64,000 nt of DNA from Pseudomonas sp. FP453. Its GTDB lineage: Bacteria > Pseudomonadota > Gammaproteobacteria > Pseudomonadales > Pseudomonadaceae. This document shows positions 51,523-60,364 of this stretch, piece after piece. A program made the position numbers and the translations under genes. The notes beneath the pieces are model-generated. The model searched no databases, had not been told where the DNA came from, and saw only the letters and a list, made by a program, of their open reading frames with translations. Positions within the stretch are counted from its first letter, which is position 1; each line of letters starts with the position of its first letter. The stretch spans positions 4,716,501 to 4,780,500 of the forward strand of contig NZ_CP117435.1 of assembly GCF_030687495.1 (NCBI RefSeq). Reading direction: 5' to 3'.

Positions 51523-52263
51523 TTACCCTTGGCGCTCCGATAAGCCAGAAGCATGCTGTCGATACACCTGCACCAGGGTGTCCAGTGAGTCCCGCGACCA
51601 CCTCGCGCCATAAAACCAGAGTTTCACTCCCCCCTCCACCGGTACGCAGATACTGCTGTATCCACTTGCGCACGCCCCCCGAAACGCCCCGTCCCCCTCA
51701 ACGGATACCAGGGCGTCAAGCCGATACCGGGTCACGAGATCATCGATGTCATTGCAGGCCTGCAAGGTGAACTCAAGAGACTCATCCGCGCGTTTCGCGT
51801 CCACCGCGACCCATTGCACACTGGCCTGGCGAAGGACTTCAAACACTTGACGCAAGGCGCTGCCCTGTTCGACGGGTTCAGCATGACCTGCGCGCACGTA
51901 CCGACCGACATAACCGATGCGCCAACCCGCCAGTGCCCTCGAAGAAGTAAAGACGGTGTTGTTGAGCACCAGGGGAACTTCCACCATCACCGGTCCCGTC
52001 GGCTCGATGCCACTCAAGGCGATCAGTGACAACGAAGGATCCCGCACCGTTTTCACATGTGGGGCCAGCGCGTTGTATCCCGGGATACGCACTGCCCCCT
52101 CAGGGTGCGCGGCGCCGAAGACAATACCGGAGGGGTTGGTATTCTGGGTATTCACTAGGGGCAACACGGACTCATGCCCCCCGATTTCTGCGGGGGCCGA
52201 AGGCGCCAAGCCAAGCTGGCACGACATGCCTAAATGCCAGTTCTTCTCACAATCGCGTTCCAT
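51523..52263 (-). CDS. amidase-related protein lacking the catalytic residues
   Basis: This 246-residue protein is weakly similar to the C-terminal two-thirds of the adjacent amidase: AVRIPGYNALAPHVKTV (cf. SIIVPAAFNGIVGLKPSV), SGIEPTGPVMVEVPLVLNN, RALAGWRIGYVGRYV, RLDALVSVEGDGAFRGACAS (cf. LDAIVSDFDTNIYFGVAVAG) and GYSSICVPVEGG. The Lys and both catalytic Ser are missing, so it should not be an active amidase. It may be a decayed duplicate or a pseudoenzyme partner. ATG 52263 is the start. Confidence 0.6.
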   Translation of the reverse strand: MERDCEKNWHLGMSCQLGLAPSAPAEIGGHESVLPLVNTQNTNPSGIVFGAAHPEGAVRIPGYNALAPHVKTVRDPSLSLIALSGIEPTGPVMVEVPLVLNNTVFTSSRALAGWRIGYVGRYVRAGHAEPVEQGSALRQVFEVLRQASVQWVAVDAKRADESLEFTLQACNDIDDLVTRYRLDALVSVEGDGAFRGACASGYSSICVPVEGGVKLWFYGARWSRDSLDTLVQVYRQHASGLSERQG

Positions 52264-52370
52264 CAATACCTACCCCGGACAATGACGTTGCCGGGATCAT
52301 CGCACTCTCAACTGACACTTGTCGCAGGACTGAAACACTCTGAAAACTCCTTTTTTCCTGCACGCAGCCC

Positions 52371-53429
52371 TCAGCCAGCTGCCGCTTCGTATGCGCCCTG
52401 AGCCTCCACTTCCAGCCACCATGCATGCCCGCGTTCTGGCTGGTTCAAGCTGAACGCCTGGCCCATCGCCGGCGTGGTGATCGACACATTGCGCTCCCAC
52501 GCCAGGGCCATGATGCGGTCGAAGGGTTCGTGCCAGGCATGGAACGCCAGGTCGAACGTGCCATTGTGGATCGGCAGCAACCAGCGGCCCTTGAGGTCGA
52601 TATGCGCTTGCAGGGTTTGCTCCGGCTGCATGTGCACGTGGGGCCAATCGACGTTGTAAGCGCCTGTTTCCATCAGCGTCAGGTCAAACGGGCCGTATTG
52701 CGCGCCGATGCTTTTGAAGCCATCGAAGTAGCCGGTATCACCACTGAAGAAGATCCGCCGCGCACCGTCGATCATCACCCAGGAGCACCACAGGGTCTGG
52801 TTGCCGTCAAACAAACCACGCCCGGAAAAATGTTGGGCAGGCGTAGCGACAAAACGAATGCCGTCCACCTCAGTGCCCTGCCACCAATCCAGTTGCCGCA
52901 CCTTGCCGGGATCGACGCCCCACTTGACCAGAATGTCGCCCACACCGAGCGGTGCCAGAAACCAGCGGGTCTTCTCCGCCAATTGGACGACAGCCTTGTG
53001 ATCAAGATGGTCGTAATGATTGTGGGAAAGGATCACGGCCTCCAGCGGTGGCAGCTCGTCAAGGCTGATCGGCGGCTGATGGAAACGCTTGGGGCCCGCC
53101 CAACTGAACGGTGAGGCACGCTCGGCGAACACCGGGTCGGTGATCCAGAACTTGCCGCGCATTTTCAGCAGTACGGTGGAATGCCCTAGGCGAAACACGC
53201 TGTGATCAGGGGCGGCCAGCAGTTGCTCACGGGTCAGCGGTTGCACCGGGATCCTGCCCACCGGTCGCGTACTGCGCGGCTTGTTGAACAACATATTCCA
53301 GAAAATACGCAAGGTCTTGCCCAAGCCGCCGTGCTGCACGGGAGCGTCGTTGCTGAAGTGGCTCTGTTCCTGCTCGGCAGGTTTACGCGCCTTGGGCGAA
53401 GGGGCGACACGGGATGAGATCGTGGCCAT
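52371..53429 (-). CDS. MBL-fold hydrolase, UlaG/NAPE-PLD-like
   Basis: This is a 352-residue protein. The metallo-beta-lactamase motif AVILSHNHYDHLD (HxHxDH) is present, with the second-site ligand segments FVATPAQHFSGRGLF, IFFSGDTGYFDGF and WLLPIHNGTFDLAFH. This matches the UlaG/NAPE-PLD-type hydrolases, which act on phosphodiesters or lactones. The substrate is unknown. ATG 53429 starts MATISSRVAPS. It is divergent from a TetR gene, which probably controls it. Confidence 0.88.
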   Translation of the reverse strand: MATISSRVAPSPKARKPAEQEQSHFSNDAPVQHGGLGKTLRIFWNMLFNKPRSTRPVGRIPVQPLTREQLLAAPDHSVFRLGHSTVLLKMRGKFWITDPVFAERASPFSWAGPKRFHQPPISLDELPPLEAVILSHNHYDHLDHKAVVQLAEKTRWFLAPLGVGDILVKWGVDPGKVRQLDWWQGTEVDGIRFVATPAQHFSGRGLFDGNQTLWCSWVMIDGARRIFFSGDTGYFDGFKSIGAQYGPFDLTLMETGAYNVDWPHVHMQPEQTLQAHIDLKGRWLLPIHNGTFDLAFHAWHEPFDRIMALAWERNVSITTPAMGQAFSLNQPERGHAWWLEVEAQGAYEAAAG

Positions 53430-53461
53430 TACCAGGTGACTCCTACGGGCCGCTGAAAAGT

Positions 53462-53477
53462 TACACTGCACAGTGTA
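53462..53477. promoter_or_regulatory. TetR operator candidate
   Basis: TACACTG-CA-CAGTGTA is a 7+7-bp palindrome between the divergent MBL and tetR genes. A half-site AGTGTAATTTTC near 53519-53530 resembles its right half (AGTGTAGTTTC) and may be a second site. Confidence 0.6.
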
Positions 53478-53552
53478 GTTTCAAGATTGCAACAAAAGCC
53501 GGAACAAGTAAACTACCGAGTGTAATTTTCCCCAAAGAGCCGAACACCCGCC

Positions 53553-54179
53553 ATGACTGCTCCTCAACGCCTCACCGACCGCAAACGCGAAGCCATCGTG
53601 GCCGCCGCCATCGCCGAGTTTCGCGCCAACGGTTTCGAGGTCACCAGCATGGACAAGATCGCCGCCACCGCCGGCGTTTCCAAGCGCACCGTGTACAACC
53701 ACTTCCCGAGCAAGGAAGAACTGTTCGCCGAAATCCTTCACCAACTCTGGGCGAGCAGCGTTGCTCAACTGGACGTGGGTTATGCGAGCGACCGCCCGCT
53801 GCGCGAGCAATTGCGCGGGTTGCTGGAGGCGAAGATGAAGATGATGGCGGATGCCAACTTCCTCGACCTGGCCAGGGTCGCCATCGCCGCCACCATCCAC
53901 TCGCCGGAACGTGCGCAAGACATGGTCACCCGCCTGAGCCAACGCGAAGAAGGGTTTACCCAGTGGGTCCGCGCCGCCCAGGAAGACGGCCGGCTCAGTT
54001 GCACCGACCCGGCCTTCGCCGCCCACCAGATTCAGAGCCTGCTCAAGGCGTTTGCGTTCTGGCCCCAGATCACCCTCGGCCAACCCACCCTCGACGCCGC
54101 CAGCCAGGCCAGCGTGATCGAGTCGGCCATCGACCTGTTCCTGGCCGGCTACGAAGCGCGCCCCGCCAAGCCGTTGTAA
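53553..54179 (+). CDS. TetR-family regulator
   Basis: This is a 208-residue protein. The HTH lies at ~20-60: AAAIAEFRANGFEVTSMDKI, ATAGVSKRTVYNHFPSKEEL. The C-terminal ligand domain is helical (FAFWPQITLGQP). It is divergently transcribed from the MBL hydrolase, with a shared palindrome between them, so it probably represses both. Ligand unknown. Confidence 0.92.
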   Translation: MTAPQRLTDRKREAIVAAAIAEFRANGFEVTSMDKIAATAGVSKRTVYNHFPSKEELFAEILHQLWASSVAQLDVGYASDRPLREQLRGLLEAKMKMMADANFLDLARVAIAATIHSPERAQDMVTRLSQREEGFTQWVRAAQEDGRLSCTDPAFAAHQIQSLLKAFAFWPQITLGQPTLDAASQASVIESAIDLFLAGYEARPAKPL

Positions 54180-54366
54180 AACCTATCGTCGAAACGACAT
54201 CGCGGGTCGTTTTTGACGCATTCGCCCTCTGTTTTGCGCAAATGGCCTGTAAGGCCACTGATTATTGCGTTGCAAATAACTGACAATAATCAACGAATTA
54301 TCCGATCAACGGTGAAGCCGGGATCGCGCGCTGTTGCATCTGCAGAATTGAGCTGACTCAGAACTT

Positions 54367-55426
54367 ATGGAAAACAGACAAGGCAAAGGGCTTTCGTTTG
54401 CCAAGCGTATCTACAAGCCAAGGATTATTGGCCTGGGCATCGGCAGCATCAGCGTCGCCGCCGCCCTTTACCCACTGGCCATGCCCGGCTGGGTCTGGGC
54501 GTTCCTGCTGTTCAACGGCTTTGCCTGGGCGCATGTGGCGTATCAGCTTTCAACCCGCGCCCAATTCCCCTACCAGGCCGAACAACGCAACCTGATCTAC
54601 GACTCGCTTTTCGGCGGGTTCTGGGCGGCGGCCACCCAGTTCACACCCCTGACCGCCGTGACGATCCTGTCGATGATGGCCATGAACAACGTCGCCGCCG
54701 GTGGCAAGCGCCTGTTTCTGCGCGGCCTGCTGGCACAGGCCGTTGGCGTCGGTGTCGCATGGCTACTGTTCGGCGCCCGGTTCAACGCGGATGTCAGCCT
54801 GCTCCAGGTCTATGCCTGCCTGCCGATGTTGACCCTCTACCCCATGGCCATTGGCACCGTCTGCTATCAATTGGCGATAAAACTGTCAGAGCACAAGCGC
54901 GCCCTCAGCGCGCTGAGTCGCACCGACAGCCTCACCGGGCTGCTCAACCACGGCTCCTGGAAGGACCTGCTGCACATCAAGTTCCACAAAGTGCCAGCAA
55001 CAACAAAGCCACGCCAGCATCGCGCTGATCGACATCGACCACTTCAAACAGATCAATGACACCCACGGCCATATCGTCGGTGACGCTGTCCTGCGCCAGC
55101 TCAGCCTGGAACTGCGGCGCAACCTGCGGGAAAACGACTTGGCCGGACGTTACGGTGGCGATGAGTTCTGTGTGATTCTTCCGCAAATGCCCTTGGAAGA
55201 AGCCGCGCAAGTGATGGAGCGCATGCGCGAAACATTCGGCAACTATCGCAACCCGCAGATCCCTGAATTGCGCGTGAGCCTGAGCATCGGCCTGGCCGAC
55301 TTCCAGCCCGGCTTCAGCGACGCCGCCATGTGGCTCAACGCCGCGGATCGCGCGCTGTACGCCGCCAAAGCCACCGGGCGCAACCGGGTCAATATCAGCG
55401 CCTATCCCGTGGCCCATTCCGCCTAA
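54367..55426 (+). pseudogene. MASE2-GGDEF diguanylate cyclase with frameshift
   Basis: The N-terminal frame (54367 on) gives an AdrA/YaiC-like MASE2 domain with several membrane helices (ISVAAALYPLAMPGWVWAFL, AVTILSMMAMNNVAAGG). It then enters the GGDEF domain (LSRTDSLTGLLNHGSWKD...). After FHK the frame is lost at an AAA at 54988-54990. A -1 correction (one A fewer) restores CQQQQSHASIALIDIDHFKQ and continues to the active-site AGRYGGDEFCVILP and the stop at 55426. The c-di-GMP-making site is otherwise intact. The homopolymer makes either a mutation or a sequencing error possible. Confidence 0.85.
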
Positions 55427-55650
55427 GTTGTCCGACGACACCTCGTCTGAATTTTCTAGCCAGCGCCCGCGGCGATAGCATAATGCCTCCATTGGTCGCC
55501 TCCGGTGAAAAGTGCCAGCCCATGGCCGAACTTCTGACGCATCGCGCGACTCTGAAGCCCGTTGTTTAACCCCTGCTGTCAGCACCCGGAAGCTGACAAT
55601 GAGCACGTCAACCGTAGCGTCAGGCACTCTACGGGGGCAGGCGACTTTGC

Positions 55651-57009
55651 ATGGATAACCCCGAAGCTTGCTTGCCCGAGCACCCGAATATGCTATTCAA
55701 CGCCCATAAAAAAACCATCAGCACCCTGCAACACACCGTCGCCCAACAGGCCAGCCTGCTCGACGCCATCGAACGCTCCATGGCAGTCATCGAGTTCGAC
55801 CTGCAAGGCAACGTACTGCGGGCCAACGACAACTTCCTCAAGACCATGGGCTACCGCGCCGAACAGATCCTGGGCCAGTCCCACCGGCTGTTCTGCACGC
55901 CCGCCTTCGCCCGCAGCACCGAGTACAGCCAGCTGTGGACGAACCTGCGCAATGGTCAATTCCAATCAGGCACATTCGAACGCGTGGCAGGCACCGGCCA
56001 GTCAGTGTGGCTCGAAGCCAGCTACAACCCGGTACGTGACGAGGCCGGCCGCGTGCTCAAAGTGGTGAAATACGCCATGGACGTCACCCCGCGCATGCAG
56101 GCCGAAAGTGAAGCCAACGCCAAGCTGGACGCCATCGGCCGCGCCATGGCGGTGATCGAGTTCAACCTCGACGGCACCATCCTCACCGCCAATGCAAACT
56201 TCCTGCAGCGCATGGGTTACAGCCTCACCCAGATCCAGGGCCAGCATCACCGTCTGTTCTGCACACCGGAATTGGCCAACAGTTCAACCTACAGCGACTT
56301 CTGGCGACGCCTGAACCAGGGCGAGATGTTCAGCGGCCAGTTCGAGCGCGTGGACAAACAGGGCCACACCGTGTGGCTGGAAGCCAATTACAACCCGGTG
56401 CACGACGCCAGCGGGCGCCTGTGCAAAGTGGTCAAGTTTGCCTCCGACGTCACCGCCATGGTGCAACAACACAGCGCCGACGCAGCCAGCGCGGCCCAGG
56501 CGTATCACATCTCCCTGAATACCCGTGACATCGCGGAAAAAGGCGCCGAGGTGATTCAGCAAACCGCCAGCGGCATGCGGGAAATTGCCGCCGACATTGA
56601 CGGATCTTCCCAATTGATCGCCAAGCTCGGCGAGCGCTCGCAGCAGATCACTGCCATCGTCAATACCATCCGTGGCATTGCCGACCAGACCAACCTGCTG
56701 GCACTGAACGCCGCCATCGAAGCCGCGCGTGCCGGCGAACAGGGCCGAGGCTTTGCCGTAGTAGCCGATGAAGTGCGGCAACTGGCGGCACGCACCAGCG
56801 GTTCCACCGCGGAAATATCCAGCATGATCGCGATGATCCAGGACGAAACCCGCCAGGCCATCCACAGCATGGACGGCACCCGCGACCGCGCCGCGCAAGG
56901 CGTCGACCTGGCCAACCGTGCCGGCACGGTGATCCTGCAGATTCGTGAAGGCACCAGCGAGGCGGTACAGGCGGTGAGTGCGTTTGCTAATGAACGCGGC
57001 GGAAGCTGA
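55651..57009 (+). CDS. BdlA-like chemotaxis transducer, two PAS domains
   Basis: This is a 452-residue protein without membrane segments. Two PAS domains in tandem (~40-150 and ~160-270) share motifs such as [15 protein letters not shown] / [15 protein letters not shown] and [10 protein letters not shown] / [10 protein letters not shown]. The MCP signalling hairpin is [20 protein letters not shown]. This is the architecture of P. aeruginosa BdlA, a biofilm-dispersion sensor linked to c-di-GMP. It follows the broken diguanylate cyclase by 224 bp. ATG 55690 is an alternative start. Confidence 0.88.
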   Translation: MDNPEACLPEHPNMLFNAHKKTISTLQHTVAQQASLLDAIERSMAVIEFDLQGNVLRANDNFLKTMGYRAEQILGQSHRLFCTPAFARSTEYSQLWTNLRNGQFQSGTFERVAGTGQSVWLEASYNPVRDEAGRVLKVVKYAMDVTPRMQAESEANAKLDAIGRAMAVIEFNLDGTILTANANFLQRMGYSLTQIQGQHHRLFCTPELANSSTYSDFWRRLNQGEMFSGQFERVDKQGHTVWLEANYNPVHDASGRLCKVVKFASDVTAMVQQHSADAASAAQAYHISLNTRDIAEKGAEVIQQTASGMREIAADIDGSSQLIAKLGERSQQITAIVNTIRGIADQTNLLALNAAIEAARAGEQGRGFAVVADEVRQLAARTSGSTAEISSMIAMIQDETRQAIHSMDGTRDRAAQGVDLANRAGTVILQIREGTSEAVQAVSAFANERGGS

Positions 57010-57086
57010 CCCGATCTTCATGCGTAGGGGCCGAGGGCTCGGTCTATAGTGATTGCCTGTCTCTATGTTGATGATCCGAGCCCGCC

Positions 57087-57599
57087 ATGACCCCAGACAA
57101 ACCCGAAGTCGACCACCTGCGTTTTCACCGCCCCCACGCCCACTTGGCGCCGACCTTTGGCAACGACACCTTTGCCCTCAAGGCCGAAGCCTTCGCGCGC
57201 TTCTTCGGCACGCCGACCTTCCTTGGCGCACAGACCGCCATCGTGGTGTTGTGGGTGGTGCTGAACATGACCGGCGTCACCCACTTTGACGTGTACCCGT
57301 TCATCCTGCTCAACCTGGCCTTCAGCCTGCAGTCGGCCTACGCCGCGCCGTTGATCCTGCTGGCCCAGACGCGCCAGGCCGCGCGCGATAAAGCCCAGTC
57401 CGACGCCGACGCGCAACACCGCGAAGCCTTGGCCGTGGCCAACACCGAACGCCAGGCCCAGGCCGCACAGACCACCAGGCAGTTGCTGGAACTGCTGGAG
57501 CAAAACACCCGCCTGACGGAAATGACCAAGCAACTGACCGAGCGCATCGAAACCCTGACGTGCGAGATGCACGAGCAGTTCGTACGCAAACCCCAATAA
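57087..57599 (+). CDS. DUF1003 membrane protein
   Basis: This 170-residue protein has two predicted membrane helices (TAIVVLWVVLNMTG, FILLNLAFSLQSAYAAPLIL) and the DUF1003 pattern FFGTPTFLGAQT. A coiled-coil tail follows (ARDKAQSDADAQHREALAVA...TEMTKQLTERIE). Function unknown. The start at 57087 is ATG, with no strong ribosome binding site. Confidence 0.88.
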   Translation: MTPDKPEVDHLRFHRPHAHLAPTFGNDTFALKAEAFARFFGTPTFLGAQTAIVVLWVVLNMTGVTHFDVYPFILLNLAFSLQSAYAAPLILLAQTRQAARDKAQSDADAQHREALAVANTERQAQAAQTTRQLLELLEQNTRLTEMTKQLTERIETLTCEMHEQFVRKPQ

Positions 57600-57612
57600 C
57601 ACCGATGCTCCC

Positions 57613-57717
57613 CTGTGGGAGCGGGCTTGCGCGCGATAGCGGTGTGTCAGCCGCTGAATCACCCACCTGACAGTCCGCTATCGCAGGCAAGCCAGCTCCC
57701 ACACAAGCCAGCTCCCC
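57613..57717. repeat. hybrid REPIN with mixed arms
   Basis: The left arm is GCGGG-type (TGTGGGAGCGGGCTTGCGCG), the right arm GCTGG-type (GCAGGCAAGCCAGCTCCCAC). A short extra AAGCCAGCTCCC copy follows at 57705-57717. Confidence 0.85.
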
Positions 57718-57725
57718 CATTAGAT

Positions 57726-58604
57726 TCATGTTGTGCGTAAGGCCTTGCCCAACTCATCAAACAACGTCACCACCGAGCGCAACGCCCGGCAATCGGGGCG
57801 GGTGAGCAGCCACAGCGCAGTATCATGCCCGGCCAGCGCCGGTCCCAACGGCTGCAACCCTTCATCCAGCAAGAAATCCGGCAACGCCGCCACACCCAGC
57901 CCTGCACGCACCAACTCGGTGACCGACAACATGCTGTTGCAGCGGTAACCGAGGCGTACACCCGGCAAATGCTCGCGCCGCCAGACGACCGTCGGGTGAT
58001 CCGGCAGGAAGTCGTCCGGCGCGATCCACGCCAATTCGGCCAGCTCACGCCCCGCGTGCTGGCGGGCATACGCCGGACTGGCGCAGACCTGATAGGCGAC
58101 TTCACCCAGGCAGCGTCCTACAAGGTGCTCCGGCGGTGTCTTGGTCAGGCGCAGGGCAATATCCGCATCACGGCGGCTGAGGTTGGCGAAGTCATTCGAG
58201 GTACTCAGCTCCAGGGTCAGCGCCGGGTAACCCGGCATGAACTGCGCCAGCGCCGGCAGCAACAAACCTTGCAACACCGAGTCGGTACAGGTCAGGCGCA
58301 CGGTGCCGCTGATCACTTCACCGCCCTGCTCCACACCAATGCGCGCCGCCTCCAGGGCTTGTTCGGCGCGCTCGGCCTGCTGCGCCAGGTCCCGGGCCAG
58401 GCTGTTGGGCAGGTAGCCCGTGCGGCTTTTTTCAAACAGCGTCTGGCCCAACGCTGCCTCCAGGCGCCGCACCGCGCGGAACACCGTGGACACATCCACA
58501 CGCAATAACCCCGCCGCTCGCGCCAGGGTGCCACCGCGCACCAGGGCGAGGATCAGCGACAAGTCGGCGTGTTCGATTTGATAGTGCGTCGATGCATTGA
58601 ACAT
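57726..58604 (-). CDS. LysR-family regulator
   Basis: This is a 292-residue protein. The LysR HTH is in the first 60 residues (DLSLILALVRGGTLARAAGL, VDVSTVFRAVRRLEAALGQT); the effector domain is from ~90 (VRLTCTDSVLQGLLLPALAQ). Start 58604 fits family length. It is divergent from the GATase-monooxygenase pair, with a T-N11-A box between, so it should regulate them. Inducer unknown. Confidence 0.93.
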   Translation of the reverse strand: MFNASTHYQIEHADLSLILALVRGGTLARAAGLLRVDVSTVFRAVRRLEAALGQTLFEKSRTGYLPNSLARDLAQQAERAEQALEAARIGVEQGGEVISGTVRLTCTDSVLQGLLLPALAQFMPGYPALTLELSTSNDFANLSRRDADIALRLTKTPPEHLVGRCLGEVAYQVCASPAYARQHAGRELAELAWIAPDDFLPDHPTVVWRREHLPGVRLGYRCNSMLSVTELVRAGLGVAALPDFLLDEGLQPLGPALAGHDTALWLLTRPDCRALRSVVTLFDELGKALRTT

Positions 58605-58623
58605 ATGGGTAAATGCCAATATT

Positions 58624-58642
58624 GATTGCGCGAACGCCAATC
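58624..58642. promoter_or_regulatory. LysR box (T-N11-A)
   Basis: GATTG-CGCGAACGC-CAATC is an inverted repeat with the T-N11-A core of LysR-type sites, in the 80-bp divergent gap. Confidence 0.7.
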
Positions 58643-58684
58643 TATAGTGCGCTCCAGGACACCACAAGCCATGGGACGCACACG

Positions 58685-59383
58685 ATGAAAAGTACGACGT
58701 TGAACCTCGCCCTGATCGGCGATTACAACCCTGAGGTGACCGCGCACCAGGCCATTCCCGTGGCGCTGCAACAGGCCGCCGACGCGCTCGGCCTGACGGT
58801 TCACCTGCACTGGCTCGATACCGATACGCGCCCGTCACTGCATGGTTTCGACGGTTTCTGGTGCGTGCCCGCCAGCCCATACCGCGACATCGACGGCGCA
58901 CTGCGGGCGATCCGTTTTGCCCGCGAGCAGCAGCGACCTTTCCTCGGCACCTGTGCCGGTTTTCAACACGCGCTGCTGGAATATGCGCGCAACGTATTGG
59001 GTTGGGCGGATGCCGAACATGGCGAGTTGGCGCCCGACGCCAAACGCGCCGTGATCGCACCTTTGAGCTGCGCGTTGGTGGAAGCGACCGATAGCGTGCG
59101 TTTGGTGCCCTACACCCGCATCGCCGAGGCTTACGGCTCGTTGGATCTGCACGAGGGCTACCGCTGCCGCTATGGCGCAAACCCCGAGTTTCTGCAGGCC
59201 CTGCTGGACGCAGACCTGATTCCCAGCGGCCACGACGCCTCCGGCGACCTGCGCGCGGTGGAATTGCTCGACCACCCGTTCTTCGTCGCCACCCTGTTCC
59301 AACCCGAACGCGCCGCGCTCAAGGGCAACACCCCGCCGCTGGCCGTGGCCTTGCTCAAGGCTTGCCAGGCGGTGTCGGCATGA
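58685..59383 (+). CDS. class I glutamine amidotransferase-like, CTP synthase C-terminal related
   Basis: This 232-residue protein is like the GATase half of CTP synthase: LALIGDYNPEVTAHQAIPVA at the start, FDGFWCVPASPYRDIDGALR, and the nucleophile elbow FLGTCAGFQHALLEYARNV with Cys. Proteins of this group lack the synthase half and sometimes carry selenocysteine at the nucleophile, which here is Cys. A late FFVATLFQPE segment is at the catalytic His/Glu position, but the His is replaced (FQPE rather than HPE). Substrate unknown. Confidence 0.88.
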   Translation: MKSTTLNLALIGDYNPEVTAHQAIPVALQQAADALGLTVHLHWLDTDTRPSLHGFDGFWCVPASPYRDIDGALRAIRFAREQQRPFLGTCAGFQHALLEYARNVLGWADAEHGELAPDAKRAVIAPLSCALVEATDSVRLVPYTRIAEAYGSLDLHEGYRCRYGANPEFLQALLDADLIPSGHDASGDLRAVELLDHPFFVATLFQPERAALKGNTPPLAVALLKACQAVSA

Positions 59384-59700
59384 TCGCCCACACACCCGCC
59401 CCGCCCTACTACGCAGTGATTTTCAGCTCGCAGCGCACCGCGGGTGACCACGGCTACGGCGAGGCCGCCACGCGCATGCTGGAACTGGCGCGTGAGCAGC
59501 CGGGGTTTCTCGGGGTGGAATCGGCGCGGGAGGATGGGTTGGGGATTACCGTGTCGTATTGGGAAAGCGAAGCGGCGATCCTGGCGTGGAAGCGGCAGGC
59601 CGAGCACCAGGCGGTGCGCGAGCAAGGGCGGGCCCGTTGGTATTCGGCGTTCCAGACCCGGGTATGCAAAGTCGAACGGGCCTACACATTCCAGAGCTGA
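59380..59700 (+). CDS. antibiotic biosynthesis monooxygenase-domain protein
   Basis: This 106-residue ABM-fold protein has the pattern YYAVIFSSQRTAGDHGYGEA, FLGVESAREDGLGITVSYWE and AILAWKRQAEHQAVREQGRA. Its ATG overlaps the preceding stop by 4 nt (ATGA), so it is coupled to the GATase-like gene. ABM proteins include heme-degrading and quinone-forming oxygenases as well as non-enzymatic members. Confidence 0.9.
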   Translation: MIAHTPAPPYYAVIFSSQRTAGDHGYGEAATRMLELAREQPGFLGVESAREDGLGITVSYWESEAAILAWKRQAEHQAVREQGRARWYSAFQTRVCKVERAYTFQS

Positions 59701-59711
59701 AATGCTGACCC

Positions 59712-59802
59712 CTGTGGGAGCTGGCTTGCCTGCGATAGCGGTGGGTCAGCACCTTATGGGGGACTGATACACAGCTATCGCAGGCAAGCCAGCTCCCACA
59801 CT
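59712..59802. repeat. REPIN (GCTGG type)
   Basis: TGTGGGAGCTGGCTTGCCTG with its inverse about 42 bp away, in the gap between the convergent ABM and DUF2025 genes. Confidence 0.9.
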
Positions 59803-59808
59803 CAATCG

Positions 59809-60132
59809 TTAGCTGACCAAACTGCGCAACGCACTGATCTGCGGAATCTCCACCCGGCGCATGTACACCCGCAGCGGCTCGCTGATGTTGATGCGGTCGT
59901 CGATATTCTGGTCCAGCAGCAACTGGATACGCTCGCGCGACAAGGTCATGGTGTCATCCGTGGCCGGCAGCCAGACAAATTCGGCGGTGGGGATGATGCC
60001 GTCGTCGGCCACGTCCATGCCGAAGGAGTCCTCGCTGAAACGCACGATGTATTGGCCGGTCTTGCGGTTCAGGCCAACAAAGCCGTGGAGTTGGTCGGCG
60101 GCCTGGCAGATAAGCTCGGAAGTGATGCGCAT
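59809..60132 (-). CDS. DUF2025 family protein
   Basis: This 107-residue protein starts MRITSELICQAADQLHGFVG and shows the DUF2025 pattern with YIVRFSEDSFGMDVADDGII and ending ISALRSLVS. Function unknown. Start 60132 has GAGG upstream (GTGAGGTTTACC); the 38 upstream codons are not conserved-like. Confidence 0.85.
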   Translation of the reverse strand: MRITSELICQAADQLHGFVGLNRKTGQYIVRFSEDSFGMDVADDGIIPTAEFVWLPATDDTMTLSRERIQLLLDQNIDDRINISEPLRVYMRRVEIPQISALRSLVS

Positions 60133-60322
60133 GGTAAACCTCACTGAAAAGTCCCACAGGGACTGGAAAGATGGTTTACACGCGTGGCAGAAATTGCAGC
60201 CCTCTAATGGGGCAGCTTCGCGCAAGATTACTGCAATGCTCCACAAAAAAACCGAGAAAATTGACGCCCACGCACGTTAATGTCGGTTTGGTGATAGCGC
60301 CATTCGCAATCAATTGTTAAAA

Positions 60323-60348
60323 AGGAGGCCTTCTAAAAGCTACCTCCT
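60323..60348 (+). promoter_or_regulatory. SD-like hairpin in the glpQ leader
   Basis: AGGAGG (60323-60328) and CCTCCT (60343-60348) can pair. The real Shine-Dalgarno AAAGGA (60350-60355) lies just after. The hairpin hides an SD-like decoy. Confidence 0.3.
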
Positions 60349-60364
60349 CGAAAGGACTTCGCAT

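Noticed and set aside
57726..59180. much longer version of the LysR gene
   Set aside because: The extra N-terminal part is antisense to the GATase-like gene; LysR proteins begin at the HTH near 58604.
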